Assembly: GCF_002005145.1 (NCBI RefSeq)
Contig: NZ_CP019698.1
Span: 1,674,001-1,738,000 of the forward strand
DNA length: 64,000 bases
Direction: 5' to 3'
Origin: Desulforamulus ferrireducens
Lineage (GTDB): Bacteria; Bacillota; Desulfotomaculia; Desulfotomaculales; Desulfotomaculaceae
Both the position numbers and the translations under genes were made by a program. Shown piece by piece: positions 1-9,590 of this stretch; position 1 is the first letter of the stretch; every line of letters starts with the position of its first letter. The notes under the pieces were generated by a model that was given only the letters and a program-made list of their open reading frames with translations, was not told the origin of the DNA and did no database searches.

Positions 1-1
1 C

Positions 2-345
2 GGTGCCGAAGCCTTAAATAATACCTTCTTTACCAACCATTATTCCTCACAACAGGATGATCCTGTGATTAAGTCCTTTGTGGAAAAATATCAAGCCAAA
101 TACGGTCAGGTTCCTGATACCTTTGCCGCCCTTGGTTATGACACTGCCATTTTATTGGTAGAAGCTATTAAAAACTCCGGTGAGGCACTCCTGAAAAGAT
201 TAAAGACGCCCTGGCCAATACCAAGGATGTGCAAGCTGTTACCGGTAAGCTCTCCTTTGACCAAGACCATAACCCCATTAAGGGTGCTGTTATCTTAGAA
301 ATGAAAGATGGCAAGCAAGTTTACAAAACCTATGTAAATCCCTAA
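2..345 (+). pseudogene. 3' part of livK-type substrate-binding protein, frameshifted
   Basis: This is the C-terminal end of a periplasmic-binding (Leu/Ile/Val-binding type) lipoprotein of an ABC importer; its start lies outside the window. The reading frame beginning at base 2 gives typical LivK sequence (SFVEKYQAKYGQVPDTFAAL, then GYDTAILLVEAI). Near base 190 the family pattern moves to another frame (EKIKDALANTKDVQAVTGKL, later KQVYKTYVNP) that ends at a TAA at 343-345. Joining the two frames needs one extra base at about 188-191, so a single-base deletion has occurred, or it is a sequencing error. The complete paralogue at 5737 shows the expected uninterrupted layout. livHMGF follow directly, so if the frameshift is real this transporter has lost its own binding protein or borrows the second one. 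Confidence 0.85.
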
Positions 346-363
346 TTAACAAATAGACAAAAA

Positions 364-385
364 GTGAGGGGGTTTTCCCCCTCAC
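364..385 (+). promoter_or_regulatory. Intercistronic stem-loop between livK and livH
   Basis: A perfect 9-bp stem (GTGAGGGGG pairing with CCCCCTCAC) with a TTTT loop follows the livK stop codon. There is no T-run after it, so it looks more like an RNA-processing or attenuating hairpin than a full terminator. Such hairpins commonly let the binding protein be made in excess over the membrane subunits. The second liv operon carries an unrelated hairpin in the same place. Confidence 0.6.
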
Positions 386-413
386 ACTATTTACAGTGAT
401 TGGAGTGGACTCC

Positions 414-1295
414 TTGGAAGTATTCATACAACAATTAATTAACGGTATCTCACTGGGGAGTATCTATGCACTCATAGCCCTTGGTTACACCATGGTATAT
501 GGAATTGTTAAACTAATTAACTTTGCCCATGGTGACATTTATATGGTAGGCGCCTACCTGGGTTTCTTTGCCATAGCAATTCTGGGCTGGCCTTTCCTAC
601 CTTCGCTGTTGCTGGCTATGGTGGTTTGCTCCATGTTAGGTATGATAATTGAAAAATTAGCCTACAAACCCCTGCGCAATTCACCAAGAATTACGGCCTT
701 GATTACTGCCATTGGTGTGTCCTTGTTCTTGGAATACAGCATGATGTTAATAGTAAAGCCGGAAGTTCGTTCTTTCCCGCCGGTGCTGACAGATGTGCAG
801 TATAAGCTTTTTGGCAGTGTTGTGGTCAGTAGTCGGCAGTTAATTATTCTGGTGGTCACCCTGGCTCTCATGATGTTATTGCAATATATTGTGCACAAAA
901 CCATGATCGGTAAAGCTATGCGGGCAGTTTCCCATGATAAACAGGCTGCCCAACTAATGGGTATTAACGTTGACAACACCATCTCTTTCACCTTTGCCAT
1001 TGGCTCAGCCCTGGCTGCTGCGGCTGGCGTGTTGGTGGGTATCTACTATAATGCCATTAACCCCCTTATGGGCATTATGCCCGGCTTAAAAGCCTTCGTG
1101 GCTGCTGTGTTAGGTGGCATTGGCATTATTCCCGGGGCCATGACCGGTGGCTTTTTGTTGGGGATTGTGGAAGCCATGGTTAGCGGTTATGGTAAATCCC
1201 TCTACCGTGATCCGGTGGCCTTCGTTATTCTCATCATCATTTTAATCGTTAAGCCGGCCGGATTGTTTGGTAAGAATGTCCGGGAGAAAGTGTAG
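414..1295 (+). CDS. livH: Branched-chain amino acid ABC transporter permease LivH (copy 1)
   Basis: Integral membrane permease subunit of a Liv-type (HAAT family) amino-acid importer. The sequence is highly hydrophobic and carries the family blocks LINFAHGDIYMVGAYLG near the N-terminus and LKAFVAAVLGGIG with GAMTGGFLLG near the C-terminus. A longer GTG frame opens at 396, but GGAG at 402-405 lies 8 nt before TTG 414, which would give the usual short N-terminus (EVFIQQLINGISLG), so TTG 414 is chosen. It follows the livK remnant and is followed by livM, livG and livF. Substrate cannot be read from sequence; this family also carries amides, urea and aromatic compounds. Confidence 0.93.
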   Translation: MEVFIQQLINGISLGSIYALIALGYTMVYGIVKLINFAHGDIYMVGAYLGFFAIAILGWPFLPSLLLAMVVCSMLGMIIEKLAYKPLRNSPRITALITAIGVSLFLEYSMMLIVKPEVRSFPPVLTDVQYKLFGSVVVSSRQLIILVVTLALMMLLQYIVHKTMIGKAMRAVSHDKQAAQLMGINVDNTISFTFAIGSALAAAAGVLVGIYYNAINPLMGIMPGLKAFVAAVLGGIGIIPGAMTGGFLLGIVEAMVSGYGKSLYRDPVAFVILIIILIVKPAGLFGKNVREKV

Positions 1296-1304
1296 GTGAA
1301 GTCA

Positions 1305-2279
1305 ATGTATCAGCGTAAGCTAGGCAAACAAATTGCCATTTTACTGGTACTGATTGTTTTTTGGTGCAGTATTCAAATGATGATCAGTACGGGTATGCTT
1401 AACCCTTACTACGAATTAAACCTAATATTGATGTGTATCAACATAATATTGGCTGTTAGCCTTAACCTCATTAACGGCTTTAACGGTCAATTTTCCATTG
1501 GACACGCTGGCTTTATGGCTGTAGGGGCCTATGGTGCGGCCATAATTACTCTGAAAGCTCAGTTACCCTTCCCGGTGGCACTGTTATTTGGGGCTTTGCT
1601 GGCTGGAGTATTTGGTATCCTGGTGGGATTACCTACCCTGCGCCTGCGTGGTGACTATCTGGCCATTGCCACCCTGGGCTTTGGTGAAATTATTCGTGGT
1701 CTGATAGTCAATATTGACTATATCGGCGGTGCCTATGGCCTTTCAGGTATTCCTAAATTAGCCAATTGGACCTGGGTTTTCTGGCTAACAGTATTAACAG
1801 TTGTGGTGATTGCTAACTTTGTCAACTCAACCCACGGCAGAGCCACCATTTCCATCAGGGAAAATGAAATAGCCGCCGAGGCCATGGGTATTAACACCAC
1901 CAAGTATAAAGTCATGGCCTTTACCATTGGTTCTCTTTTTGCCGGTCTGGCCGGTGGTTTACATGCGCACTATTTTTATACCATCCAGCCAGGTACTTTT
2001 AACTTCCTCAAATCCTTTGATATTTTGGTCATGGTGGTATTGGGCGGACAGGGCAGTATCACCGGCTCCATCATCGCAGCAGTTGGTTTAACTATCATCT
2101 CTGCAGCCCTGCAAAAATTGGCGGCCTTACGCCTGGTTATTTACGCATTATTGTTAATTATAGTCATGATTTTCAGACCTCAAGGTCTGATGGGAACCAA
2201 AGAGTTTAGTTTTAAAATGTTTACCCGCAAGTCGAAAGATAAGGAGGGAAAACAACGTGGCACTGCTATCGGTCAATGA
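1305..2279 (+). CDS. livM: Branched-chain amino acid ABC transporter permease LivM (copy 1)
   Basis: Second membrane permease of the Liv-type importer, partner of LivH. Typical LivM blocks are present: FNGQFSIGHAGFMAVGAYG early, LRGDYLAIATLGFGEI in the middle, and IRENEIAAEAMGI before the last membrane segments. A GTG start at 1296 is possible, but AGGTGA at 1294-1299 is better spaced for ATG 1305. The C-terminal coding end overlaps livG by 23 bp, which suggests translational coupling within livHMGF. Confidence 0.92.
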   Translation: MYQRKLGKQIAILLVLIVFWCSIQMMISTGMLNPYYELNLILMCINIILAVSLNLINGFNGQFSIGHAGFMAVGAYGAAIITLKAQLPFPVALLFGALLAGVFGILVGLPTLRLRGDYLAIATLGFGEIIRGLIVNIDYIGGAYGLSGIPKLANWTWVFWLTVLTVVVIANFVNSTHGRATISIRENEIAAEAMGINTTKYKVMAFTIGSLFAGLAGGLHAHYFYTIQPGTFNFLKSFDILVMVVLGGQGSITGSIIAAVGLTIISAALQKLAALRLVIYALLLIIVMIFRPQGLMGTKEFSFKMFTRKSKDKEGKQRGTAIGQ

Positions 2280-3024
2280 ACTATCCATATCTTTCGGAGG
2301 TCTCAAAGCTGTTACCAACCTTAACCTTGAACTGAACAAAAATGATTTGGCCGGGCTAATTGGTCCCAACGGAGCGGGTAAAACAACGGTATTTAATATG
2401 TTAACCGGTGTCTATCTGCCTACCAGCGGTGACATAAAACTAGACGGGAAAAGTTTGGTAGGATTAAAGCCTTACCAAATTAATCATCGTGGTGTGGCCC
2501 GAACCTTTCAAAATATTCGTTTATTTGGTGACCTCACGGTTCTTGACAATTTAAGAATTGCTTATCACAGTCATGCTAAGTATGGCTTGCTGGGGGCCAT
2601 CTGTCGGCTGCCTGGTTTCTATACCGGTGAAAAAGAGATTTACGAGAAGTCTATGGACCTATTAAAGATTTTTAAGCTGGATCATAAGTATGATGAATTA
2701 GCCAACAACCTACCCTATGGGGAGCAACGACGACTGGAAATAGCCCGGGCCATGGCTACACAACCAAGGCTACTATTGTTGGATGAACCGGCAGCGGGTA
2801 TGAATCCACAGGAAACCCGCGAATTAATGGAGATGATTCACTGGATTCGTGATCGATTTGATCTGACTATACTTCTAATTGAACACGACATGTCCTTGGT
2901 GATGGGGGTTTGCGAAAAAATCTATGTTTTGGATTACGGTCAGATAATAGCCATGGGTACACCGGAGGAAATTAAAAATAATCGACGGGTAATCGAAGCC
3001 TACCTGGGAGAGGAGGCCTCTTAA
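2257..3024 (+). CDS. livG: Liv-type ABC transporter ATPase LivG (copy 1)
   Basis: Cytoplasmic ATPase that powers the LivHM importer. Walker A is GPNGAGKTT at residues 36-44, the signature region reads YGEQRRLEIARAMA, and Walker B reads LLLLDEPAAGMNP. YGEQRRLEIARA in place of the canonical LSGGQ is normal for LivG. At 255 residues it has the usual length. GTG 2257 is preceded by AAGGAGGG with an 8-nt spacer. The stop codon overlaps the livF start by one base (TAATG). Confidence 0.94.
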   Translation: MALLSVNELSISFGGLKAVTNLNLELNKNDLAGLIGPNGAGKTTVFNMLTGVYLPTSGDIKLDGKSLVGLKPYQINHRGVARTFQNIRLFGDLTVLDNLRIAYHSHAKYGLLGAICRLPGFYTGEKEIYEKSMDLLKIFKLDHKYDELANNLPYGEQRRLEIARAMATQPRLLLLDEPAAGMNPQETRELMEMIHWIRDRFDLTILLIEHDMSLVMGVCEKIYVLDYGQIIAMGTPEEIKNNRRVIEAYLGEEAS

Positions 3025-3728
3025 TGTTAAAAGTGGAAGATATTCATGTTTATTATGGAGCAATACACGCCATCAAAGGTATCTCTCTTGAAGTCTCCCA
3101 GGGCGAAATTGTAACTCTTATTGGAGCCAACGGGGCAGGTAAAACCAGTATCCTCAATACCATCTGCGGCTTGATTAAACCCAAAAGTGGTAAGATAACC
3201 TTTGAAGGTAAAGATATTACCGGCGTGGCTACCCAGGAGTTGGTAAAAAGGGGCTTAACCCAGGTCCCCGAGGGACGGAGAATTTTTGCTAACATGCCGG
3301 TTTACGAAAACCTTGAACTGGGTGGTTATCTAAACAAAAATAAAAAAGAAGTGGCAGAGGATATAGAAAGGGTTTATAACAGATTTCCCAGGCTGAGGGA
3401 AAGAAAAAATCAGCTGGCAGGTAGTTTATCAGGTGGTGAACAACAAATGTTGGCTATGGGGCGTGCTCTCATGTCCAAGCCAAGATTACTGTTGTTAGAT
3501 GAACCCTCCATGGGTTTATCGCCCATTTTGGTTAAGGATATTTTCTCTATTATTAAAGAATTAAACCAACAGGGAACAACCATACTGCTGGTGGAACAAA
3601 ACGCCAAAATGGCTTTATCCATTGCTCATAGAGGATATGTAGTGGAAACCGGTCGCATAGTACTGACCGGGATGGCAGCAGATTTGCTTGATTCCCCAGA
3701 GGTGAAAAAGGCATATCTAGGTGGTTAG
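3024..3728 (+). CDS. livF: Liv-type ABC transporter ATPase LivF (copy 1)
   Basis: Second ATPase subunit of the Liv-type importer. Walker A is GANGAGKTS, the signature is LSGGEQQMLAMGRALM, Walker B is LLLLDEPSMGLSP, and VPEGRRIFANMPVYENLE is the LivF-type segment after Walker A. It has 234 residues, normal for LivF. It ends the first liv operon. After the stop only a weak inverted repeat (CTAATT/AATTAG, 3759-3778) is seen, so read-through into the downstream regulator is possible. Confidence 0.94.
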   Translation: MLKVEDIHVYYGAIHAIKGISLEVSQGEIVTLIGANGAGKTSILNTICGLIKPKSGKITFEGKDITGVATQELVKRGLTQVPEGRRIFANMPVYENLELGGYLNKNKKEVAEDIERVYNRFPRLRERKNQLAGSLSGGEQQMLAMGRALMSKPRLLLLDEPSMGLSPILVKDIFSIIKELNQQGTTILLVEQNAKMALSIAHRGYVVETGRIVLTGMAADLLDSPEVKKAYLGG

Positions 3729-3895
3729 TTCTTCAGGTTGGCTACAACTTTTTTCAAGCTAATTTTTGTGTCAATTAGTTGTACATTAAGCGGCTATAAC
3801 TTATTATAAAATTCAAAAATGTGCAGGAATTTTTATTTATACTGTGGAATTCATTTTTAATAATCAAAATGAATTTTAACCTGGATGTGATTGTT

Positions 3896-5644
3896 ATGGG
3901 GAGGTATCATCTATTTCACCCTAAGGCTGGTGATTTGCATAGTCTACCTGTGCAGGAAGTTGACGCTGCCACTTTAGTAAAGGAAGGTCAAGTGTTACTG
4001 CAAACTGGCTTATTGGGTGGCTTGTTATTGTTTGTTAATAATCATTACATGGTTGTTTTAGCTTCAGATTTGACATATTCTTTGGAAGGTGACACTTTAG
4101 CTGCCGTTGCTTGGCGCAAGGCAATCTTTGTCCCGGAGCAACAACCCTCTGAGGAACTTATGGAGAAATGGCTAAAGCAGCCAAATGATGTACCAATAAT
4201 TACCGACTCTGTCGGCAAGCCTTTAGCCATGCTGGAGCCATTGACGGTAGCCGGTGCACTGCAAGAAGAATTAATTAAAATGCGGGCTTATTTAGACAGT
4301 TTATTATGTCTGGTTAATGAAAGTGTCTGCGGTATCGATCGGTCGCACCAGGTTGTCATGTGGAACCCCAAGGCGGAAGAACTTTACGGCGTAAAGGCAG
4401 ATGCCATTCTTACTCATCGTATTGAGGATTTCTTCTCTAATCTGAGAATCAGTAACTGCATGCACGAAAGAAAAGAATTAAAAGGTCACTATCATCAACC
4501 CTGTGAGGGCACCCATGTACTTATTAATTCCGGTCCGGTGGTGGCGGCTGAGGAGGTCATAGGCGGCCTATCGGTGGAAAAGGATATTACCGAAGTGGTG
4601 CAGCTTAACCAGGAACTGACCAAGGCCAGTTCACAGGTGAAATTACTGGAACAGGAAATTAAAAAAATGTCCGGACAGGAAGATGCCTTTCGTAAGCTAA
4701 TTGGCCGCAGCCAGGCCATTCAACAGCTCATCTCCTTTGGTAAAAAAGTCAGTGTGACCGATGCCACCGTACTACTGAGGGGTGAAAGTGGCACAGGCAA
4801 AGAATTGCTGGCACGGGCAATCCACCAAAATAGTCACCGTCATCACTACCCCTTTATTGTGGTGAACTGCGGTGCCATTCCCCCCAACCTATTTGAGAGT
4901 GAACTTTTTGGCTATGAAGCGGGAGCCTTTACCGGTGCGGACCGTAAGGGAAAACCAGGTATGTTTGAACTGGCCAACGGCGGCACCCTCTTCCTGGATG
5001 AAGTGGGTGAAATGCCTGTGGAGATGCAGGTCAAACTGCTTAGAGTACTGCAGGAAGGCACCTATTACCGGGTTGGCGGTTCCCAGCCGGTCCAGGTAAA
5101 TGTGAGGGTACTGGCTGCAACCCACCGTGATTTAGAGACCATGATTAGCCGAGGTCAGTTTAGAGAGGATCTTTATTATCGCTTAAACGTAGTTTCCTTA
5201 GAAATACCTCCCTTAAGGGAGCGCAGAGAAGATATCCCTGAATTGGTTCATCTGTTCTTACAGGAATTCGGTCCCAAATATGATAAGTCCATTAAAAAAT
5301 TAGAACCGGCAGTTATGTCCGCCTTTTTGGACTATTCCTGGCCAGGCAATATCAGGGAATTAAAAAACGCTGTAGAAAGACTGGTAGTACTTACCGAAGG
5401 GGATACCATCGACGAACAAGCCTTACCGGAAAATTTACGTCGTAATACCTATATTTCACTGGTTACCAGTCCCGTAGCCCAAGGTAAATTAATGAATGTA
5501 GCCATCGAGGCAGAGAAACAATTGATCCTAAAGACTCTACAGCAGGTGAGAGGAAATCGGTCCGAAGCAGCTAGAGTTTTAGGAATCCCCAGAAGTACCC
5601 TTTACTACAAGCTTCGTCAACTGGGCATTCCGACAAAAGGATAA
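3896..5644 (+). CDS. Sigma-54-dependent activator with PAS sensor domain (copy 1)
   Basis: Enhancer-binding transcription activator acting with RNA polymerase sigma-54. Order: a divergent N-terminal region of about 145 residues, possibly CBS-like; a PAS domain ([20 protein letters not shown]); a coiled linker; an AAA+ domain with Walker [16 protein letters not shown], the sigma-54 contact loop GAFTGA and Walker [14 protein letters not shown]; and a C-terminal Fis-type helix-turn-helix ([20 protein letters not shown]). The open frame extends upstream to 3821, but ATG 3896 follows GGATGTGA with a 5-nt spacer and fits a normal soluble N-terminus. The 167 bp before it hold only a weak sigma-A-like promoter (TTGTAC, 17 bp, TATTAT). 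It lies between two liv operons and is a paralogue of the protein at 10329. Its target promoter was not found. Confidence 0.9.
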   Translation: MGRYHLFHPKAGDLHSLPVQEVDAATLVKEGQVLLQTGLLGGLLLFVNNHYMVVLASDLTYSLEGDTLAAVAWRKAIFVPEQQPSEELMEKWLKQPNDVPIITDSVGKPLAMLEPLTVAGALQEELIKMRAYLDSLLCLVNESVCGIDRSHQVVMWNPKAEELYGVKADAILTHRIEDFFSNLRISNCMHERKELKGHYHQPCEGTHVLINSGPVVAAEEVIGGLSVEKDITEVVQLNQELTKASSQVKLLEQEIKKMSGQEDAFRKLIGRSQAIQQLISFGKKVSVTDATVLLRGESGTGKELLARAIHQNSHRHHYPFIVVNCGAIPPNLFESELFGYEAGAFTGADRKGKPGMFELANGGTLFLDEVGEMPVEMQVKLLRVLQEGTYYRVGGSQPVQVNVRVLAATHRDLETMISRGQFREDLYYRLNVVSLEIPPLRERREDIPELVHLFLQEFGPKYDKSIKKLEPAVMSAFLDYSWPGNIRELKNAVERLVVLTEGDTIDEQALPENLRRNTYISLVTSPVAQGKLMNVAIEAEKQLILKTLQQVRGNRSEAARVLGIPRSTLYYKLRQLGIPTKG

Positions 5645-5736
5645 AGGATACTTACTTTTCCTAGGAGGTGATTGGGACTTTTAGTCGAATATTCATTAAC
5701 TGTACAAAAAATTAGAAAGGGAGCAGAGAAAAAGAG

Positions 5737-6936
5737 ATGAAAAAAAGCAAAATTTGGCTTATTCTCAGCACTTTATTGATTACTGCCCTGCTAATAACCG
5801 GATGCGGAGGCGGCGGTACAGAAAATAAACAAGCTGAGGGCGAAAAAGCTGCAGCCGATGGCGGGGACACCATTAAAATTGGTTTCCTGGGAGCTAAAAC
5901 CGGCGGCCATGCAGCCTATGGTGTGGAAACCTTAAAAGGTATGAAAATGGCAGTGGAAGATATTAACAACGCTGGTGGAATCTTAGGTAAAAAGCTTGAG
6001 ATTGTTGAAGAAGATCATGGCAGCAAACTTTCTGAGGGAACTACCGTAACTCAAAAACTTATCACCCGTGACAAGGTTGTAGCAATCGTGGGTGACCCTA
6101 CCACCGGTATTACTAAAGCAGCAGCACCTATCGCGCAACAGAACAAGGTTGTCTTAATATCTGCCGGTGCTGTGAGTACTGGTGTAGTGGAAATTGGTGA
6201 CTATATTTTCCGTGACGTTCTGGTGGATGCAGTGGGTGGACCTGCTGTAACCAAGTATCTCAAGGAAAAACTGGGCTGGCAAAAGGTTGTTATCGTTACC
6301 TCCAGCAACCTGGATTACAGTGTCGGTTTAACCAAGATTTTTGAAGATGCCATTGCTGCAAACGGTATTGAAGTATTAGAAAGAGTTACTTATTCCGAGG
6401 GTGACCAAAACTTCAGTGCCCAGGTAACTAAAATTAAGGATAAGAACCCCGATGGTATTATCTTTACCGGTTACTACACCGAGGGTGGCCTGTTTATGAA
6501 AGAAGCTCGTAAGCAAGGCGTTACAGCCCCGATGGTTGGTGGCGATGGTCTGTTGTCTGACGTACTCATGAAAATGGGCGGTGAAGCTGTAGAAGGCAGT
6601 ATGGTTTATTGTGGCTTTGCTGCTGACGAAGCAAGGGCTGGCGAAAAGACCAAGAAGTTTATTGAAGCTTATAAAGCCGGTAACAACGGTGCTCTGCCCG
6701 ATATGTTCTCTGCCCAAGGCTATGATGCCGTCATGCTGTTGGCAGATGCTATGAAAGCAGCTAATAGTGATGATCCGGTAAAATTCCGTGATGAATTAGC
6801 CAAGACCAAGGATTGGTCCGGTGTTTCCGGTACCATTACCTTCCAGGAAAACCGTGAACCCATTAAGAGTCCTGTCTATCTGTTAGAAGTTAAGGACGGC
6901 AAATTCCAGATTAAAGATACTGTAGATGTGATCTAA
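5737..6936 (+). CDS. livK: Amino-acid ABC transporter substrate-binding lipoprotein LivK (copy 2)
   Basis: Extracytoplasmic binding protein of the second Liv-type importer. A lipoprotein signal is clear: a KKSK n-region, a hydrophobic core and the lipobox LITGC at about residues 20-24. The mature part shows type I periplasmic-binding features (IKIGFLGAKTGGHAAYGVET; later VGDPTTGITKAAAPIAQQ). At 399 residues it is full length. ATG 5737 is preceded by GAAAGGGAGCAGAG. It is the intact relative of the broken gene at the left edge. The ligand is unknown; the context suggests an amino or imino acid. Confidence 0.93.
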   Translation: MKKSKIWLILSTLLITALLITGCGGGGTENKQAEGEKAAADGGDTIKIGFLGAKTGGHAAYGVETLKGMKMAVEDINNAGGILGKKLEIVEEDHGSKLSEGTTVTQKLITRDKVVAIVGDPTTGITKAAAPIAQQNKVVLISAGAVSTGVVEIGDYIFRDVLVDAVGGPAVTKYLKEKLGWQKVVIVTSSNLDYSVGLTKIFEDAIAANGIEVLERVTYSEGDQNFSAQVTKIKDKNPDGIIFTGYYTEGGLFMKEARKQGVTAPMVGGDGLLSDVLMKMGGEAVEGSMVYCGFAADEARAGEKTKKFIEAYKAGNNGALPDMFSAQGYDAVMLLADAMKAANSDDPVKFRDELAKTKDWSGVSGTITFQENREPIKSPVYLLEVKDGKFQIKDTVDVI

Positions 6937-6942
6937 TTCTCA

Positions 6943-6975
6943 GGTTGCAGCCATTCTTCTGTAATGGCTGCAACC
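6943..6975 (+). promoter_or_regulatory. Intercistronic stem-loop after livK (copy 2)
   Basis: A perfect 13-bp stem, GGTTGCAGCCATT (6943-6955) pairing with AATGGCTGCAACC (6963-6975), lies between livK and livH without a T-run. Its position matches the hairpin after the first livK although the sequences differ. That supports a conserved role in differential expression or mRNA protection. Confidence 0.65.
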
Positions 6976-7016
6976 AATTATGTACATAGTCAGTACACCG
7001 CGGAAGGAGGAGCTAA

Positions 7017-7889
7017 ATGCTTTCGCAGCAAATTTTAAACGGTATAACATTGGGTGCTACCTACGCCTTAATCGCGCTTGGCTATACCATGGTATATGGC
7101 ATTATTCAATTAATTAACTTTGCTCACGGAGAAATCTACATGGTTGGAGCCTTTGTCGGTGTGCTGGCCGTTACCGTTTTTCAACAGGGTCTGGTGGCAT
7201 CTTTATTAATGGCTATGCTAACATGTGTTATTTTGGGAGTTTCCATAGAAAGAATTGCTTATCGGCCGTTGCGGCGTTCCACTCGCTTAGCACCATTAAT
7301 TTCGGCCATTGGTGTATCTATCTTTTTACAAACGCTAATGACAAAATTACAAGGACCTCAGCCAGTGCCCTTTCCTCCGGTTATCACCGATGCGCTTTAC
7401 AAAATCGGTCCCATTGAAGTTAGTAAGGTGCAAATATTAATCATGGTTGTGGCCAGTTTATTAATGGCAGCCTTAACCTTTATCGTTAAATATGTCAAAA
7501 TTGGTAAAGCTATGCGTGCTGCTTCGGAAGATTACGATACAGCTGCCCTCATGGGCATTAACGTTAACAGAGTCATTTCCTTCACCTTTGCCATTGGTTC
7601 TTCCTTGGCTGCTGCCGGCGGGGTTTTGGTCGGTATTTACTTTAACTCTGTATCGCCCTTTATGGGAGTAACCGCGGGTTTAAAGGCATTTTGTGCCGCA
7701 GTTTTAGGAGGCATTGGCAGTATCCCTGGGGCTATGTTAGGCGGGTTATTCTTAGGTGTGGCTGAAACTTTGGGTGTCGCTGGCGGCTTTGACACCTATA
7801 AGGACGCCATTGCCTTTTCTCTGTTGATCATTGTATTATTGTTCCGGCCTACCGGATTGCTTGGACGGCCAATCCAGAGGAAAGTGTAG
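7017..7889 (+). CDS. livH: Branched-chain amino acid ABC transporter permease LivH (copy 2)
   Basis: Membrane permease of the second Liv-type importer. Family blocks are LINFAHGEIYMVGAFVG and LKAFCAAVLGGIGSIPGAML. It has 290 residues and its ATG follows GGAAGGAGGAGCTAA. It is clearly paralogous to the protein at 414 (both share IALGYTMVYGI and FTFAIGS), which supports tandem duplication of the operon followed by divergence. Confidence 0.94.
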   Translation: MLSQQILNGITLGATYALIALGYTMVYGIIQLINFAHGEIYMVGAFVGVLAVTVFQQGLVASLLMAMLTCVILGVSIERIAYRPLRRSTRLAPLISAIGVSIFLQTLMTKLQGPQPVPFPPVITDALYKIGPIEVSKVQILIMVVASLLMAALTFIVKYVKIGKAMRAASEDYDTAALMGINVNRVISFTFAIGSSLAAAGGVLVGIYFNSVSPFMGVTAGLKAFCAAVLGGIGSIPGAMLGGLFLGVAETLGVAGGFDTYKDAIAFSLLIIVLLFRPTGLLGRPIQRKV

Positions 7890-7899
7890 GTAGATTGAC

Positions 7900-8799
7900 A
7901 TGGATAGTATTTTCAGCATGTTTCTCAACGATTATTATATCCAGGTATTAATAATGCTGGGTATTTATCTAATTGCTGCTTTGGGACTAAATATTATCAC
8001 AGGTGTTACCGGTCAGCTTTCCTTTGGTCATGCAGCTTTTTTGAGTATTGGTGCTTATACCGCCGCTATTTTGGGTATGAAATTGCAAGTTCCTTTTATT
8101 TTAGCATTATTGGGCGGGGGATTGATGGCCGCTCTCTTAGGTGTTTTGATTGGTTATCCGACCCTTCGGCTTACAGGAGATTATCTTGGTATTGCCACCC
8201 TGGGCTTTGGGGAAATTGTTCGGGTTGTTTTCATTAACATACCTATTACCGGGGGTGCTTTAGGCTTAGCAGGAATTCCTCGTCACACAACCCTAACCCT
8301 GGTTATAATTTTAGTTGCACTTACTATTTTTGCTATGTATCGTCTTGAAAACTCTCGCTTTGGCCGTTCTCTGGTTGCCATTCGGGAAGATGAAATAGCA
8401 GCAGAGGCCATGGGCGTTAATATTACTACCACCAAAATAACTGCCTTTGCCATCGGTACCTTTTTTGCCGGTCTCAGTGGAGGTTTATATGCCCATCTTA
8501 TTCAATACCTAAACCCGGCAGATTTTGGCTTTATTAAATCCTTTGAATTTTTAACCTTTGTTGTGCTAGGAGGTCTGGGAAGTATACCTGGTGTTATTCT
8601 TGGTACAACAGTGCTTACCTTAGCACCGGAATTTTTGCGCTTTATCGCTGATTACCGCATGATGGTTTATGGTGGTTTAATGGTGTTTATGATGATTGTT
8701 CGTCCCAGAGGTTTGTTGGGCGGAGTTAAGTTAAGCAGAATATTGTTTAAAAAGAAATCTCAAAAAACAGGTTCTTCAGTCACTGGCGGGGCCAACTGA
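7900..8799 (+). CDS. livM: Branched-chain amino acid ABC transporter permease LivM (copy 2)
   Basis: Second permease subunit of the second importer. LivM blocks are TGQLSFGHAAFLSIGAYTAA, LTGDYLGIATLGFGEI and IREDEIAAEAMGV. It has 299 residues with several predicted membrane segments. ATG 7900 lies 10 nt after the livH stop. It ends in TGATG, overlapping an alternative livG start. Confidence 0.93.
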   Translation: MDSIFSMFLNDYYIQVLIMLGIYLIAALGLNIITGVTGQLSFGHAAFLSIGAYTAAILGMKLQVPFILALLGGGLMAALLGVLIGYPTLRLTGDYLGIATLGFGEIVRVVFINIPITGGALGLAGIPRHTTLTLVIILVALTIFAMYRLENSRFGRSLVAIREDEIAAEAMGVNITTTKITAFAIGTFFAGLSGGLYAHLIQYLNPADFGFIKSFEFLTFVVLGGLGSIPGVILGTTVLTLAPEFLRFIADYRMMVYGGLMVFMMIVRPRGLLGGVKLSRILFKKKSQKTGSSVTGGAN

Positions 8800-8813
8800 T
8801 GGAGGTGCAGCAG

Positions 8814-9584
8814 ATGTCGAAGGTTATACTGGAAATGGAAGAAGTAACCATTCGTTTTGGTGGCCTCACCGCGGTGGATAGTGTATCTATGAAAATAGAA
8901 GAAGGTACTATTAGGGCCCTGATTGGGCCTAATGGTGCCGGGAAAAGTACCATTTTTAACCTCATTACCGGCATTTATCCACCCACCTCGGGAAATATTC
9001 GCTTTCGTGGCACACCAATTAACGGTTTAAAACCTCACCTAATTACTGAGATGGGGATAGCCAGAACCTTCCAGAATATTCGTTTGTTTGGTGAGTTAAC
9101 TGTTTTAGATAATGTAAAAATTGGCCAACACTGCCGCACCAAAACCGGCTGGATAGGTGCATTAATTCGTGGTCCAAGGGTAAACAGAGAGGAGAAAGAG
9201 ATAACCGAAGCCTCGATGGAAGCCTTAAGACTAATGGAACTGGACCACAAAGCAGATGAATTAGCTAAGAATTTGCCCTATGGAGAACAACGACGCTTGG
9301 AAATTGCCCGGGCCATGGCCAGCCAGCCTAAATTAATTTTGCTGGATGAACCTGCAGCGGGTATGAACCCTCAAGAAAAACAAACTCTGATGAGTATGAT
9401 ACGTAAAATACAAGACAAGGGCTTAACCATCTTTTTAGTAGAGCATGATATGAAATTTGTCATGAATTTATCCGATCGCATAGTTGTATTAGATTACGGC
9501 AGAAAAATAGCTGCAGGTTCCCCGGCGGAAATTCAAAAAAATCCGGCGGTAATTGCTGCTTACTTGGGAAAGGAAGTGGGCTAA
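8814..9584 (+). CDS. livG: Liv-type ABC transporter ATPase LivG (copy 2)
   Basis: ATPase subunit of the second Liv importer. Walker A is GPNGAGKST, the signature is YGEQRRLEIARAMAS, and Walker B is LILLDEPAAGMNP. An in-frame ATG at 8799 overlaps the livM stop, but GGAGGTG at 8801-8807 sits inside that extension and is spaced 6 nt from ATG 8814, so 8814 is preferred (MSKVILEMEEV). Length is then 256 residues. Confidence 0.93.
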   Translation: MSKVILEMEEVTIRFGGLTAVDSVSMKIEEGTIRALIGPNGAGKSTIFNLITGIYPPTSGNIRFRGTPINGLKPHLITEMGIARTFQNIRLFGELTVLDNVKIGQHCRTKTGWIGALIRGPRVNREEKEITEASMEALRLMELDHKADELAKNLPYGEQRRLEIARAMASQPKLILLDEPAAGMNPQEKQTLMSMIRKIQDKGLTIFLVEHDMKFVMNLSDRIVVLDYGRKIAAGSPAEIQKNPAVIAAYLGKEVG

Positions 9585-9590
9585 GCCGTG

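Noticed and set aside
662-1000. 112-codon minus-strand ORF inside livH copy 1
   Set aside because: Antisense shadow of a well-supported membrane protein gene; similar long shadows occur inside copA (60852-61400) and the gerA gene (26657-27097).
5676-5696. Possible -24/-12 promoter before livK copy 2 (TTGGGAC followed by GTCGA)
   Set aside because: The GG is present but the -12 GC is reversed to CG and TTGC is missing; not a convincing sigma-54 promoter.
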